NCBI RefSeq assembly: GCF_025643335.1
Contig: NZ_CP092489.1
Span: 1,654,001-1,718,000 of the forward strand
Reading direction: 5' to 3'
Length of the DNA stretch: 64,000 nucleotides
From: Endozoicomonas sp. Mp262
GTDB lineage: Bacteria > Pseudomonadota > Gammaproteobacteria > Pseudomonadales > Endozoicomonadaceae
The notes under the pieces were generated by a model that did not search any database, was not told the origin of the DNA, and saw only the letters and a list, made by a program, of their open reading frames with translations. The translations under genes were made by a program, and so were the position numbers. Positions 8,615-18,380 of the stretch are shown one piece after another; positions within the stretch are counted from its first letter, which is position 1, and each line of letters starts with the position of its first letter.

Positions 8615-9235
8615 CTAGATGAATTGCTTCACCAGAGAAATGGCTATTGCCCACATAATAAATGCCACTATAAAATCAATGCTTCTCTGAATTCCGGGTT
8701 TTGATAGCCAGGGGGCAAATTTTGCCGCAGCAGAAGAAAGAGAAAAAAACCAGATAAAAGAGGCTGAAAACGTCCCCAGGGCAAAGGCCAGCCTGAGTTC
8801 TTGCTCCATTTGATTACCAACGCTGCCTAAAATGACCATGGTATCCAAATACGCATGGGGGTTGAGTAAAGTCACCGCTAAAGCACCAAGCAATACTCCC
8901 CGCTTGCCTCTGAATATGGCCGTATTGCTACCTTCTACAGATGTGGTGACACCCTTTAAAGCCTTTTTAAAAGAAGACGTGCCATAAACACTCAAAAAAA
9001 TAATACCGGCGACAGTCATTATCTGTAATGCCAGAGGATTTCTTGACAGGAATTCACCGGCACCAAAAATACCCAGACCAATGAGCATTACGTCACAGAT
9101 AAGACACACCGTCGCTGCCAGTAAATGAAAGTTACGGCGAATCCCCTGATTGATCAGATAGGCATTCTGGGCGCCAATGGGCACAATCATTCCCAGGCCT
9201 AACCCAAGGCCCTGGATAAATGGAAACAGATACAT
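8615..9235 (-). CDS. argO: LysE-family amino acid exporter, ArgO-like
   Basis: A 206-residue inner-membrane protein with six hydrophobic segments. It begins with the LysE-family signature GLGLGMIVPIGAQNAYLINQG and has the second conserved stretch VTLLNPHAYLDTMVILGSVG. ArgO exports L-arginine (and canavanine) and is activated by ArgP. The divergent gene at 9710 encodes an ArgP-type regulator, which supports the assignment over the lysine exporter LysE. A full palindromic repeat (9282-9546) now lies in the shared promoter region. Confidence 0.85.
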   Translation of the reverse strand: MYLFPFIQGLGLGLGMIVPIGAQNAYLINQGIRRNFHLLAATVCLICDVMLIGLGIFGAGEFLSRNPLALQIMTVAGIIFLSVYGTSSFKKALKGVTTSVEGSNTAIFRGKRGVLLGALAVTLLNPHAYLDTMVILGSVGNQMEQELRLAFALGTFSASFIWFFSLSSAAAKFAPWLSKPGIQRSIDFIVAFIMWAIAISLVKQFI

Positions 9236-9281
9236 GGCTACAACTCACAAGCCAAAAAGTTATTTATTAATGCCTGTTCGC

Positions 9282-9546
9282 TAGGGGCTGTTGACGTTTG
9301 CTCGTGTGCTCAGCCAAAACCAGCGGTTTCGTGGCTAGACGCAGTAGCGTAGGAAGACTCACGTCTTTCAAGCTACTGCAACGACGGCACGGAGTCGCTG
9401 GTTTTGGCCCTTCGGGTGGCTCGTAAAGTGGCTTTCCGACTGCGTTGGACTGGCTTGACGTAGAACAACTATGCCTGCACCAGTCCTCCTTGCGGAAAAC
9501 CGCTTTACGAGCCACTGAGCTCACGATCAAACGTCAACAGCCCCTA
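9282..9546. repeat. Palindromic mobile repeat, copy 2 (265 bp)
   Basis: The terminal inverted repeats are clearest here: 9282-9313 and 9515-9546 are 32-base mirror images with two mismatches. The outer ends are TAGGGGCTGTTGACGTTTG and its complement. An inner pair GCCAAAACCAGCG and CGCTGGTTTTGGC, and an outer inner-arm pair built around GTAAAG and CTTTAC, are also present. It sits in the argO-argP intergenic region, 46 bases from the argO start, so it may affect ArgP-dependent control. Confidence 0.88.
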
Positions 9547-9709
9547 CAGTAGGAAAAAACATTTTTTATAACCGTTTTCAGCTTTCTGTAGGAATATGAA
9601 CAGGTATACGCATAAAGCCCCGGAGAATACCTTTGGGCGTGGTGGAAGTTTATAAGGGGATCTATAATTCAGTAAAACTAATATTTTTTATATTCTATTA
9701 ATTTTTCTA

Positions 9710-10615
9710 ATGAAACCACTGGATTATAAACTGGTAGCGGCTCTGGCTGCGGTAATCAGGGAAGGTAGTTTTGAACGGGCAGCTGACAAACTCTGCATTA
9801 CGCAGTCTGCCGTTTCACAACGCATCAAACAGCTGGAACAAATCATGGCTCAGCCACTTCTGGTTCGCAGCCAGCCACCGGGTATTACAGATGCAGGTCA
9901 GCAACTTCTTGGACTTTATCAGCGCGTGACGATGCTGGAGCAGGATGTACTGGATAGTATTTGCCATCAGGATGACAGGCAAGCTGTACCCGTGACCCTT
10001 GCGGTGAATGCAGATTCGGTTGCCACCTGGTTGATTCCGGCGCTATCTCCTTTGCTCAGGGAAGAGAAAATTGAGCTAAACCTGCGAGTTGACGATGAGG
10101 CTCGCTCACTGGAAATTATGCGTCGGGGAGAGGCGGCGGCAGCAATCAGCCTTGATTCTCACGCTCTTCCGGGATGTCAGTCTGAGTATCTGGGAGAGGT
10201 TCATTATCTTTGTGTTTGCAGCCCTGACTTTGCTAAAAGGCATTTTCCCCAGGGTGTAACCAGGGAAGCCCTGTCCAGTGCTCCCGCCATCGCCTTTGAT
10301 CACCGGGATGATATGCACCAGAATTTCCTGAAGGAACATTTTGACCTGCCTCATAATGAGGCACCCTGTCATGTGGTGCCATCATCTGAAGCCTTTGTCA
10401 CTATGGCAAAAGCGGGGATTGCCTACTGCATGATTTCGGAATTCCAGATCCAACAGGAATTGGAAAAGGGGGAATTAATAAATATTCTGCCTGAGTTACA
10501 GGACAGCCGGTCACTTTACTGGCATCACTGGGTATTGGAGACAGGGAGAATCAATGCCCTGACTCGTCAGGTTACCAAATATGCCCGGCAAATACTGCAT
10601 GAAGGCCATATTTGA
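9710..10615 (+). CDS. argP: LysR-family regulator ArgP (IciA-like)
   Basis: A 301-residue LysR-type activator. The N-terminal winged helix-turn-helix (about 1-60) contains REGSFERAADKLCITQSAVSQ RIKQLE, split here by a space. The start MKPLDYKLVAALAAV and the MAQPLLVRSQPP segment are typical of ArgP/IciA rather than general LysR proteins. The C-terminal effector domain extends to residue ~295. ArgP senses lysine and arginine and activates argO, which is transcribed divergently. It is probably autoregulated from the shared 474-base intergenic region, now interrupted by a palindromic repeat. Confidence 0.88.
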   Translation: MKPLDYKLVAALAAVIREGSFERAADKLCITQSAVSQRIKQLEQIMAQPLLVRSQPPGITDAGQQLLGLYQRVTMLEQDVLDSICHQDDRQAVPVTLAVNADSVATWLIPALSPLLREEKIELNLRVDDEARSLEIMRRGEAAAAISLDSHALPGCQSEYLGEVHYLCVCSPDFAKRHFPQGVTREALSSAPAIAFDHRDDMHQNFLKEHFDLPHNEAPCHVVPSSEAFVTMAKAGIAYCMISEFQIQQELEKGELINILPELQDSRSLYWHHWVLETGRINALTRQVTKYARQILHEGHI

Positions 10616-10796
10616 AATGGGTGGCACTGAAAATAGAGCAGTTATCGAAAAATAAAACCCCATACTATTTCCTGATTATTAAGTTGGTTTTTCCGGGGAC
10701 TGTTTTTTTTGGGGTTCACTCCAGAATCACGTTATTATCTTATTAAACAAAAATGACTATATACCTGTTTTAAGAATCCCAGGGGAGGGGATTACC

Positions 10797-13388
10797 TTGA
10801 TTAAATCATGGATTAAAAAAAGTTCGCTGAAACAGAAAGTTATGGCGGCTTTTCTGATTATAGGCCTGCTACCCACTGCGCTGGTCGCCACTGTGGGGTT
10901 TAAGGTCTCTGAAGATATTTTGCTGGAAAGTCTCTTCTCTCACCTTATTGATGTCAAAGAAGTAAAAAAACAACAGGTAGAAGATTATTTTAATTCCAAA
11001 AGCCATACACTTCAGGGGCTTGCCAATACCCTGATGGTACAGGAAGCCTTGTTGGCCTTTCGAGAGGGTATCAGCAGCATTAAACTAAAGTCCGGGCAGC
11101 AAGAAGCCGTAAAACAGGATTACCTTAATGGGTTTGCCAGAATATATAAAGAGCAAAATCCCGAGTCCTCATTAAACCTTGACAGGCTTTTATCGAAAAA
11201 AGACCATATCGCCACATCACTCCAATCCATTTACCTGGCTAATAGCCCTTATAAAGCAGGTGAGCGGCATTTGTACAATGGCCCTGAAGCATCAGGCTAT
11301 CATCAAGTCCATGCCCGTTATCACAGTTCATTTAAAGTGCTTCTTGAAGAGTTGAATCTATACGATATTTTCATTGTGGATAATGAAAGCAGTCGTATTG
11401 TTTACAGTGTTTTTAAAGAAGTGGATTTTGGAACCCGCCTTAATAACGGCCCCTTTGCTGATTCGGGTATTGCCGAAGCATTCAGGCTTACTAAAAAGAA
11501 AGGTGCGAACAACGGTTCTCCATATACTGTCATGACAGATTATCGCTTATATCAGCCCTCCTATGACGCGCCAGCTTCTTTTATGGCGTCTCCCATCATT
11601 ATTAATGACAGGGTTGAAGGTTATTTTATTATCCAGTTACCACTGGATAAACTTAGCAAGATCATGGCGGTATCTGAAGGGTTGGGAAAGACGGGTGAAA
11701 GCTATCTGGTGGGTGAAGACCACTTGCTACGTACGGATACCCGGCGTCATGTTGATGTTTTTAATGTTAAGGAAAGCTTCCAGCAGCCTGATACCCACCA
11801 TGTGAGTAGTCCATCAGTTGAGGATGCCCTTGAAGGAAAAACCGGAGCCAGAATAGGATCGAACTATCAGCAAGAAGAGGTTATCAGTGCCTACTCTCCT
11901 CTTGATATCGGTGGACATAGGTGGGCCATGGTGGTTGAAGAAAGTCTGGAAGAAGCCCTGAAACCGGAAAGGCAGCTACAGCTTATTTTTACCCTGATGT
12001 TGTTGGGTACTATTCCTCTAGTCATTCTTGCGGCCTGGTGGCTGACAGGTAATCAGCTAAAGCCCATTCTTGCCATGACGCAGCTAATGGATGAAGTGAA
12101 AAGCCGCTGGGATTTCTCACTGCGTTCTGAAAATAACCACCGGGACGAAATTGGTCAGGCCAGTCAAACCTTCAATGGTATGGTGGAATCCCTGCAACAG
12201 GCTATCAGTACCATTAATAAGTCACTGGGACATTTTGCCGATGGCCGGTTTAATGTCAGAATTGACAGCGATATGCAAGGAGACCTGGGTACACTGAAGC
12301 AGGCGGCGAACGCCACCTCCGAAGAGCTGGAAGAAGTGATCAGCAGCATCATTGATGTCATGACCAGCATTCAGGAGGGAGACTTTAATCAGCGTATTGA
12401 TCGCAACACCTCTGGCCAGCTTGCAGAACTTACCGAAAAAATTAACCGAACCTCTGAAAAACTTGAGTTCTTAACCTCATCTCTACTGGCAATGGCGGAT
12501 GCCATTAATAATGGTGAACTGGACTACCGCCTTGATCTTTCCAGGGAAATGACAGTCCAGGGTGCCTATGAGGGCCTGGAAAGCAAATTAAACGGAGGAC
12601 TAGGCCAGTTGGAAGAGGTTGTCAATACTGTTCAGCATGTCTCCAGTGAGGTGGGTTCACAAATAGCCGAGATCAATGCCATGTCGGCCAGCATGCTTCA
12701 CCAAAGCAGTGAGCAGGCCAGTTCCAGTAAAACTATTATTGGTAACCTTCACGAGTGGCGAGACGATGTTGTGCAACTGGTTAAAGATGCCAAGCAGGGC
12801 GGTGGCATTGTTTCAGGGGCCCGTAATAATGCTGAACGTGTAAGCCACGTTATTGACGGGGCTGAAGCCGCCATTTTAGATATTAGGGAGGTGAGTACCC
12901 GGATAGGCAATGTCGCCAAAGGTATCACCGAAGTTGCCACTCAAACAACCATGCTTGCCCTTAATGCGGCTATTGAAGCCACAAAAGCCGGCGTTGAGGG
13001 AAAAGGGTTTACGGTTGTTGCTGATGAAGTCAGGGTGCTGGCTGATCAGTCAACAAAAGCGGCCAAGGAAATCAATAAACTGGTTGAAGAAACTTACAGC
13101 CGGGTGGACAAGGGGGTGAGTTCTGTAGGCGATGTCTCTGATTCTTTTGACCAGTTAAATGAGGTTTTGGCCGAGGTGGGCAATAATATGGCACAAATGG
13201 AGCAGGCCATTACCAAGCAGGAAAGTTATAGCCAAAGCATTCTGAATAATATTCAAAGTATTGATGATAGTAGCCAGGCCAGTAAGACAGCGGTGGAAAC
13301 CGTTCAGATAGCCTGTAGCGATATGCAGGAAAAATTCACAGAGCTTGAGCAACGCTTGAGCCGGTTAAAAACCAAGCGTACAGGGTAA
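10797..13388 (+). CDS. Methyl-accepting chemotaxis protein with periplasmic Cache-like sensor and HAMP array
   Basis: An 863-residue chemoreceptor starting at a TTG, with AGGGGAGGGG 6 bases upstream. Order of parts: TM1 (about 15-38), a periplasmic double-Cache-like sensor (about 40-395), TM2 (about 397-418), HAMP (about 420-470), and then three more HAMP-like units. These begin near residues 477 (ADGRFNVRI), 523 (QEGDFNQRI) and 568 (NNGELDYRL). A cytoplasmic signalling hairpin follows, with GKGFTVVADEVRVLADQS near 735. There is no C-terminal CheR-docking pentapeptide. The ligand is unknown. It is an isolated gene with no che genes nearby. Confidence 0.9.
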   Translation: MIKSWIKKSSLKQKVMAAFLIIGLLPTALVATVGFKVSEDILLESLFSHLIDVKEVKKQQVEDYFNSKSHTLQGLANTLMVQEALLAFREGISSIKLKSGQQEAVKQDYLNGFARIYKEQNPESSLNLDRLLSKKDHIATSLQSIYLANSPYKAGERHLYNGPEASGYHQVHARYHSSFKVLLEELNLYDIFIVDNESSRIVYSVFKEVDFGTRLNNGPFADSGIAEAFRLTKKKGANNGSPYTVMTDYRLYQPSYDAPASFMASPIIINDRVEGYFIIQLPLDKLSKIMAVSEGLGKTGESYLVGEDHLLRTDTRRHVDVFNVKESFQQPDTHHVSSPSVEDALEGKTGARIGSNYQQEEVISAYSPLDIGGHRWAMVVEESLEEALKPERQLQLIFTLMLLGTIPLVILAAWWLTGNQLKPILAMTQLMDEVKSRWDFSLRSENNHRDEIGQASQTFNGMVESLQQAISTINKSLGHFADGRFNVRIDSDMQGDLGTLKQAANATSEELEEVISSIIDVMTSIQEGDFNQRIDRNTSGQLAELTEKINRTSEKLEFLTSSLLAMADAINNGELDYRLDLSREMTVQGAYEGLESKLNGGLGQLEEVVNTVQHVSSEVGSQIAEINAMSASMLHQSSEQASSSKTIIGNLHEWRDDVVQLVKDAKQGGGIVSGARNNAERVSHVIDGAEAAILDIREVSTRIGNVAKGITEVATQTTMLALNAAIEATKAGVEGKGFTVVADEVRVLADQSTKAAKEINKLVEETYSRVDKGVSSVGDVSDSFDQLNEVLAEVGNNMAQMEQAITKQESYSQSILNNIQSIDDSSQASKTAVETVQIACSDMQEKFTELEQRLSRLKTKRTG

Positions 13389-13420
13389 TACAACTTCTGT
13401 ATTGAACAATCTTGTCGGTG

Positions 13421-13452
13421 CTATTGTTACTATAACGATGTAGTAACGATAG
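13421..13452. other. Hairpin after the chemoreceptor gene
   Basis: CTATTGTTACTA (13421-13432) pairs with TAGTAACGATAG (13441-13452) with a single mismatch around an 8-base loop. There is no T-run, so it is a weak candidate for a terminator or an mRNA 3'-end structure. It also overlaps the end of the small leftward gene. Confidence 0.45.
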
Positions 13453-13558
13453 CCATACCTGTCAATACACCAACAGAAAACGTTATCAGGCAAGCAAAAG
13501 CCCACATCAGGCTGACTCTTTCTGCCCATTTTCTATGGCTGCTCAACTCGCGTCTCAT
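13430..13558 (-). CDS. Small membrane protein, 42 residues
   Basis: An unrecognised short gene. It encodes 42 residues: a basic amphipathic N-terminus (MRRELSSHRKWAERVSLM) followed by one hydrophobic span (WAFACLITFSVGVLTGMAIV). AGGAG lies 7 bases before the ATG, a strong ribosome binding site. It reads opposite to the chemoreceptor gene and fills part of the gap before uvrA. Small one-helix proteins of this shape often modulate larger membrane proteins, but nothing here shows a partner. Confidence 0.55.
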   Translation of the reverse strand: MRRELSSHRKWAERVSLMWAFACLITFSVGVLTGMAIVTTSL

Positions 13559-13764
13559 GGGAATGCTCCTAACGCTAACGGCGTTTATTATTCTAGGACA
13601 AAAGTACGCAATTCAGGATTCGTACTACCCGTAGTCATTAACGTATGGAAATATCCGGGCTAACGCCTTTTTAACCTGAACAACCGGACAATTTTCCTTT
13701 AATCATGTACTGGCAGTTACAGTACTTTATAATTCCAGGTTTGCTCAGGGAGTCATTGAGGTTT

Positions 13765-13800
13765 CATTATATGGCTAACAGCTTTATCGACCATATAATG
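13765..13800. promoter_or_regulatory. Perfect 10-bp hairpin or operator-like palindrome upstream of uvrA
   Basis: CATTATATGG (13765-13774) and CCATATAATG (13791-13800) are exact inverted repeats separated by 16 bases. Each arm also contains a TATAAT-like sequence on one strand. It lies 38 bases upstream of the uvrA start codon and is followed by ACATCAACAGCCCC, which resembles an end of the palindromic repeat. Confidence 0.45.
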
Positions 13801-13837
13801 AGACATCAACAGCCCCCAAGGGACGGAGTCACAAAGC

Positions 13838-16660
13838 GTGGATAACATTACGGTTCAGGGTGCCCGCACCCATAACCTCAAAAATATTGACCTGGATATG
13901 CCCCGTGACAGCCTGATTGTAATCACAGGGTTATCGGGTTCAGGAAAGTCCTCACTGGCATTTGATACCCTTTATGCTGAAGGACAGCGGCGTTACGTAG
14001 AGTCATTGTCTGCCTATGCACGACAGTTTCTATCTATGATGGAAAAACCTGATGTGGATCATATCGAAGGGTTATCTCCGGCTATATCCATTGAGCAAAA
14101 ATCCACCAGTCATAACCCCCGATCCACCGTTGGCACTATCACTGAAATTTATGACTACCTGCGGTTACTATTCGCCCGCACGGGTATTCCAAGGTGTCCT
14201 ACCCACGCTCTGCCGCTGGAGGCCCAAACCATCAGCCAGATGGTGGATCAGGTGTTGGCCCTTCCTGAAGGTTCCAGGCTCATGTTGCTGGCACCTGTGG
14301 TTCGGGGGCGGAAAGGGGAACACCTTCATATATTCAGTGACCTGAAAAGCCAGGGATTTATCCGGGCCCGGATTAATGGCATTGTCACCGACCTTGATAA
14401 CCCTCCAGCGCTGGACAAAAAGAAAAAGCACACCATTGAGGTGGTTGTTGATCGTTTTAAAGTCAGAGAAGACTTACAGTTGCGTTTATCAGAATCTTTC
14501 GAGACGGCACTGGAACTCACTGGCGGGCTGGCAGCCATCAGCTTTATGGACGGTGGACAGGAGGACATGATTTTTTCTGCCCGGTTTGCCTGCCCTGAAT
14601 GTGGTTATAGCCTTGATGAACTGGAACCCCGCCTGTTTTCTTTTAATAACCCTGCCGGTGCCTGCCCAAGCTGCGATGGACTTGGGGTCAAACAATACTT
14701 TGACCAGGACCGCATTGTTCAGCATCCTGAGTTAACCCTGGCCGAGGGTGCCATTCGAGGCTGGGATCGAAGAAGCGTTTACTATTTCCACCTTTTAAAG
14801 TCCCTGGCTTCCCATTACGGATTTGATCTGGATACTCCCTTTGATGACCTGACTGCAAAGCAGCAGAGTATTATTCTTCATGGCTCCGGAGATCAGGAAA
14901 TTGACTTCAGTTATGTGAATGACCGCGGCGATGTCTATCGCAAGCGCCATTGCTTTGAAGGCATCATTCCCAACTTTGAGCGGCGCTATAAAGACACTGA
15001 ATCCCAGTCTGTTCGGGAAGAGTTATCAAAATACCTCAGTACCCAGCCCTGTCCGGGGTGTAAGGGAACCCGGCTCAGGAAAGAAGCCCGCAATGTGTTT
15101 ATCCAGGAGGAAAATTTACCGGAACTGGCTTGCCTGCCTGTTGAAAAAGCCCTGGCCTATTTTGAACAATTGAAGTTACCGGGCCAGCGAGGAGAAATTG
15201 CCGCAAAGATTCTTAAAGAAATCTGTGACCGTCTCAGTTTTCTGGTCAATGTTGGTCTCAATTACCTGACCCTGGATCGCAGCGCTGATACCCTCTCCGG
15301 GGGCGAAGCCCAGCGCATCCGGTTGGCCAGCCAGATTGGTGCGGGGCTGGTGGGGGTTATGTATATTCTGGATGAACCCAGTATCGGCCTGCATCAAAGG
15401 GATAACGAACGGCTGCTTAATACATTGACCCGGCTTCGTGACCTTGGCAATACAGTGATTGTGGTTGAACACGATGAAGATGCCATTCGTACTGCAGACC
15501 ATGTCATTGATATCGGTCCCGGAGCTGGCGTTCATGGCGGCAGTATTGTTGCCCAGGGTACACCGGCGCAGGTCATGGATACGGAAGCGTCTTTAACCGG
15601 ACAGTACCTGTCGGGTATTAAAAAAATCGCTGTTCCGGAAAACCGTACTCCGTTTGATAAGAAACGGATTCTGAAGCTGACCGGTTGTTCCGGAAATAAT
15701 CTTAAAAATGTTTCCCTGGAAATTCCTGTGGGGTTGATGACCTGTGTCACCGGTGTCTCAGGCTCCGGTAAATCAACCCTGATTAACAACACCCTCTATC
15801 CGGTGGCCGCCCATAAACTCAATAAGGCCACCACACTAACGGCGTCATCCTATAAAAAGATCAGTGGCCTGACCCATCTGGATAAATGCATTGATATAGA
15901 CCAAAGCCCCATTGGTCGAACACCTCGCTCTAATCCGGCCACCTACACTGGTATTTTTACCGCAATTCGTGAACTTTTTGCGGGCACCCAGGAAGCTCGT
16001 TCCCGCGGCTATAAACCGGGGCGGTTCAGTTTTAATGTTAAAGGGGGGCGCTGTGAAGCTTGTCAGGGCGACGGTGTGATTAAGGTGGAAATGCACTTTC
16101 TACCAGACATCTATGTTCCCTGTGATGTTTGCAAAGGCAAGCGCTATAACCGGGAAACCCTTGATGTTAAATATAAGGGTAAAAGCATCCATGAGGTGCT
16201 ATCCATGACTGTGGAAGATGCCCTTGCATTCTTTGATCCTATCCCCGCCGTCAGGCGCAAGCTTCAGACCCTGATGGATGTGGGGCTGTCCTATATTCAA
16301 CTGGGACAGAACGCAACAACGCTATCTGGTGGAGAAGCCCAGCGGGTTAAGCTGGCAAAAGAACTGTCTAAACGGGATACCGGGAAAACGCTTTATATCC
16401 TGGATGAGCCAACCACCGGTTTGCATTTTCACGATATACAACAACTACTCACTGTTTTGCATCGGCTGCGGGATCATGGCAACACCGTAGTGGTTATTGA
16501 ACATAACCTGGATGTCATCAAAACAGCCGACTGGATTGTTGACCTTGGGCCGGAAGGCGGTGATGGTGGTGGGCAAATCATTGCTTCAGGCACACCTGAA
16601 GAGGTATCCAAAAGGGAAGTATCCCATACAGGACGTTTTCTAAAGCAGAGTTTAAATTAG
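13838..16660 (+). CDS. uvrA: Excinuclease ABC subunit A
   Basis: The damage-recognition ATPase of nucleotide excision repair, 940 residues, full length. It begins at a GTG. The first ATPase has Walker [11 protein letters not shown] (31-40), a zinc module [13 protein letters not shown]...CPSCDG, and signature [14 protein letters not shown]. The second has [10 protein letters not shown], the zinc module CEACQGDG...CDVCKGKRY, and signature [15 protein letters not shown] with [12 protein letters not shown]. It dimerises and loads UvrB onto lesions. No consensus LexA box was found upstream. It overlaps the convergent ubiK by 4 bases at the stop codons. Confidence 0.97.
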   Translation: MDNITVQGARTHNLKNIDLDMPRDSLIVITGLSGSGKSSLAFDTLYAEGQRRYVESLSAYARQFLSMMEKPDVDHIEGLSPAISIEQKSTSHNPRSTVGTITEIYDYLRLLFARTGIPRCPTHALPLEAQTISQMVDQVLALPEGSRLMLLAPVVRGRKGEHLHIFSDLKSQGFIRARINGIVTDLDNPPALDKKKKHTIEVVVDRFKVREDLQLRLSESFETALELTGGLAAISFMDGGQEDMIFSARFACPECGYSLDELEPRLFSFNNPAGACPSCDGLGVKQYFDQDRIVQHPELTLAEGAIRGWDRRSVYYFHLLKSLASHYGFDLDTPFDDLTAKQQSIILHGSGDQEIDFSYVNDRGDVYRKRHCFEGIIPNFERRYKDTESQSVREELSKYLSTQPCPGCKGTRLRKEARNVFIQEENLPELACLPVEKALAYFEQLKLPGQRGEIAAKILKEICDRLSFLVNVGLNYLTLDRSADTLSGGEAQRIRLASQIGAGLVGVMYILDEPSIGLHQRDNERLLNTLTRLRDLGNTVIVVEHDEDAIRTADHVIDIGPGAGVHGGSIVAQGTPAQVMDTEASLTGQYLSGIKKIAVPENRTPFDKKRILKLTGCSGNNLKNVSLEIPVGLMTCVTGVSGSGKSTLINNTLYPVAAHKLNKATTLTASSYKKISGLTHLDKCIDIDQSPIGRTPRSNPATYTGIFTAIRELFAGTQEARSRGYKPGRFSFNVKGGRCEACQGDGVIKVEMHFLPDIYVPCDVCKGKRYNRETLDVKYKGKSIHEVLSMTVEDALAFFDPIPAVRRKLQTLMDVGLSYIQLGQNATTLSGGEAQRVKLAKELSKRDTGKTLYILDEPTTGLHFHDIQQLLTVLHRLRDHGNTVVVIEHNLDVIKTADWIVDLGPEGGDGGGQIIASGTPEEVSKREVSHTGRFLKQSLN

Positions 16661-16929
16661 TTCTCTGAATCCCGGGTCTGTTCAGTATCGCCTTTATTTA
16701 ATTCAGCCACCTGTTTTTCAAGGGTTTCCAAGCGTTCCCGGGTATGCTGCAATACGGCAACCTGGGTGTCAAACTCATCCCTGTTCACCAGATCAAGGCG
16801 AGACAGGGCGCTGGTTACCAGGGCCTTGATATTACGTTCAATATCTTCCCTGGTCTGGCTTTTCTCGCCTCCCAGTAACTGACCTGCTTTTTCGGCGATA
16901 TTATTGATCAGTGCAGCTTTATCAATCAT
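16657..16929 (-). CDS. ubiK: Ubiquinone biosynthesis accessory factor UbiK (YqiC/BMFP family)
   Basis: A 90-residue coiled-coil protein starting [19 protein letters not shown]. It has the family core [21 protein letters not shown] and a heptad-patterned C-terminus ([20 protein letters not shown]). UbiK assists the soluble Ubi complex in aerobic ubiquinone synthesis; homologues also fuse membranes in vitro. The gene converges on uvrA. Confidence 0.85.
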   Translation of the reverse strand: MIDKAALINNIAEKAGQLLGGEKSQTREDIERNIKALVTSALSRLDLVNRDEFDTQVAVLQHTRERLETLEKQVAELNKGDTEQTRDSEN

Positions 16930-17041
16930 TCGTCAGGTTCCAGTACGTCTTGATTTATGGTGCATCATATAACAAGGAGGGCGATTTGCCGATGTTCTTG
17001 AAGGCTGCCAAGCTGCGCTTGGTTCGCTGGCTCAGTAAGTA

Positions 17042-18043
17042 CTACCAGTCAAAGAGCTGGAAGTATCGGGGAATATAAAAGCTGGATGAGAGAACAGGGC
17101 GCTGTTTGAACCTTTTGTGCAGTGATTCAGAAAGGTGTAGCGGAAGGCTCAGAAGCTTGTAGTTAGCATGTGATTTTTTTAACAGTTTTAACAAGGTGTT
17201 TGTGTAGGCACCTTGTCGGCTCCAGTTTAACCTGCTGAAGTAGCGGGTTTCCCTGCGCTCAGGGTTTTGCAGAAGGGCATCGGCAGAGGTTTGGCTATCC
17301 CGACAGCCAGAGATCATGACCACATTGGCGGCTATGTAGGAATACTTGCTGTTTTTGTCCCTTTTTAACCTGAATTCAGCCGTATCTGCGTTCCACTCCG
17401 AGCGGCATATATATTGAAGATCCAGCATTGTTGCAGAGTGACAGGTATCAAAGGAAAAGAATACGTTACATTTTCTGTCAAACAGCTTTAACAGCTCATG
17501 CAGCTTATTGTCAGATATACAGCCGTCACCACAGACCAGGAGTTCATCCCGCTTATCTTTTTCCTGAGAGGTTTTCCTTTCTTTTGAACTGGAGCCATGA
17601 CCGCTAAAAGCAATAATTACGGTATTCCAGTCCATCCAGTGCCGGGTTGTTTTATTGGCTATCTGTTCTATTTCATCAATGACTTGCTCGGTGGTTATAT
17701 TTTGTTTTTCATCGGTTATCAGTCTTATATTTTTTTCCGGATACCCCATTTTTTTCAGAAAATATCTTAAATTAATGGCATCGTTTATACACCCTTTAAG
17801 ATTCGTGTATTTACTATGTGTATAGTTTTGAGCTACCAGTAGTATTAATGTTTTGTGCCTGTTTTGATATTTTAAGAGGGCGGTTGAACATAGCCAGGCT
17901 TCAAGGTATGAGGGAGGTGTGATACGGGCAATATAAGCTGGAACAGCTTTGAACCATGGCTGGGTTGGCCATGCATCCAGAGCGAAAAAGCACAGCCACC
18001 AGATAGAAAAAAGTTTGAGAGAGATAGAGTCATAATATTTCAT
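17042..18043 (-). CDS. Caspase-family (peptidase C14, metacaspase-like) protein, probably exported
   Basis: A 333-residue protein from the ATG at 18043. The N-terminus (LKLFSIWWLCFFALDAW) looks like a signal peptide or anchor. The caspase p20-like core runs from about residue 65: KTLILLVAQNYTH, then NLKGCINDAINLRYFLKKMG, as in C14 proteins. The His block is VIIAFSGHGSS (His149) and the Cys block is VFFSFDTCHSA (Cys201), the catalytic dyad. Metacaspases cut after Arg or Lys; some bacterial ones act in programmed death or against phage. It stands alone between ubiK and glnK, with no adjacent defence or toxin genes. The substrate is unknown. Confidence 0.8.
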   Translation of the reverse strand: MKYYDSISLKLFSIWWLCFFALDAWPTQPWFKAVPAYIARITPPSYLEAWLCSTALLKYQNRHKTLILLVAQNYTHSKYTNLKGCINDAINLRYFLKKMGYPEKNIRLITDEKQNITTEQVIDEIEQIANKTTRHWMDWNTVIIAFSGHGSSSKERKTSQEKDKRDELLVCGDGCISDNKLHELLKLFDRKCNVFFSFDTCHSATMLDLQYICRSEWNADTAEFRLKRDKNSKYSYIAANVVMISGCRDSQTSADALLQNPERRETRYFSRLNWSRQGAYTNTLLKLLKKSHANYKLLSLPLHLSESLHKRFKQRPVLSSSFYIPRYFQLFDW

Positions 18044-18272
18044 GCCAGTATCTTCCACATGTACAACAATGGTTTCGAGCCTTTACGTATCTCGGTCAGC
18101 TTCCTAAACAGCCCATAGAAAACATGTGCTTTCTATATTGGCGCAGTTTAGCTTTACCTCCTAATTTTGGCTGAGGGTTTTCTGGATTTTCAAATAAATC
18201 TGAATGCTTGGACTGGGCTAAGGGTTAGTTTTCTTATAAGCGCCTGTTCGTGCAAACAGGCACTTCATTGAC

Positions 18273-18287
18273 GCACTTTATGAGTGC
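18273..18287 (+). promoter_or_regulatory. NtrC-type binding site upstream of glnK
   Basis: GCACTTTATGAGTGC is an exact GCAC-N7-GTGC dyad, the core of the NtrC enhancer consensus. It lies about 95 bases upstream of the sigma-54 -24 element, a normal distance for an enhancer. A second, less regular dyad, TGCATTAATTGATGCA at 18325-18340, has an N6 spacer and may be a weak site. Confidence 0.7.
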
Positions 18288-18380
18288 ATAAATGTCAGTA
18301 AAGCTCCCTGTTATCTATATTCGGTGCATTAATTGATGCATTTTCTTATATTTCACCCACTTTATGCATCATGGTTATGT

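Noticed and set aside
9267..9530. Open frames of 60-87 codons inside the palindromic repeats (also 5562-5744 and 58785-58973)
   Set aside because: They lie wholly or mostly within non-coding mobile repeats, lack ribosome binding sites, and their similarity to each other is explained by the repeat itself.
13704..13724. LexA/SOS box upstream of uvrA (TACTGGCAGTTACAGTA)
   Set aside because: The arms CTG and CAG are separated by 7 bases, not the 10 required for a LexA site.
18325..18340. Second NtrC site TGCATTAATTGATGCA
   Set aside because: A clear dyad but the spacer is one base short of the NtrC consensus and the GCAC core is changed; noted only as a possible weak site.
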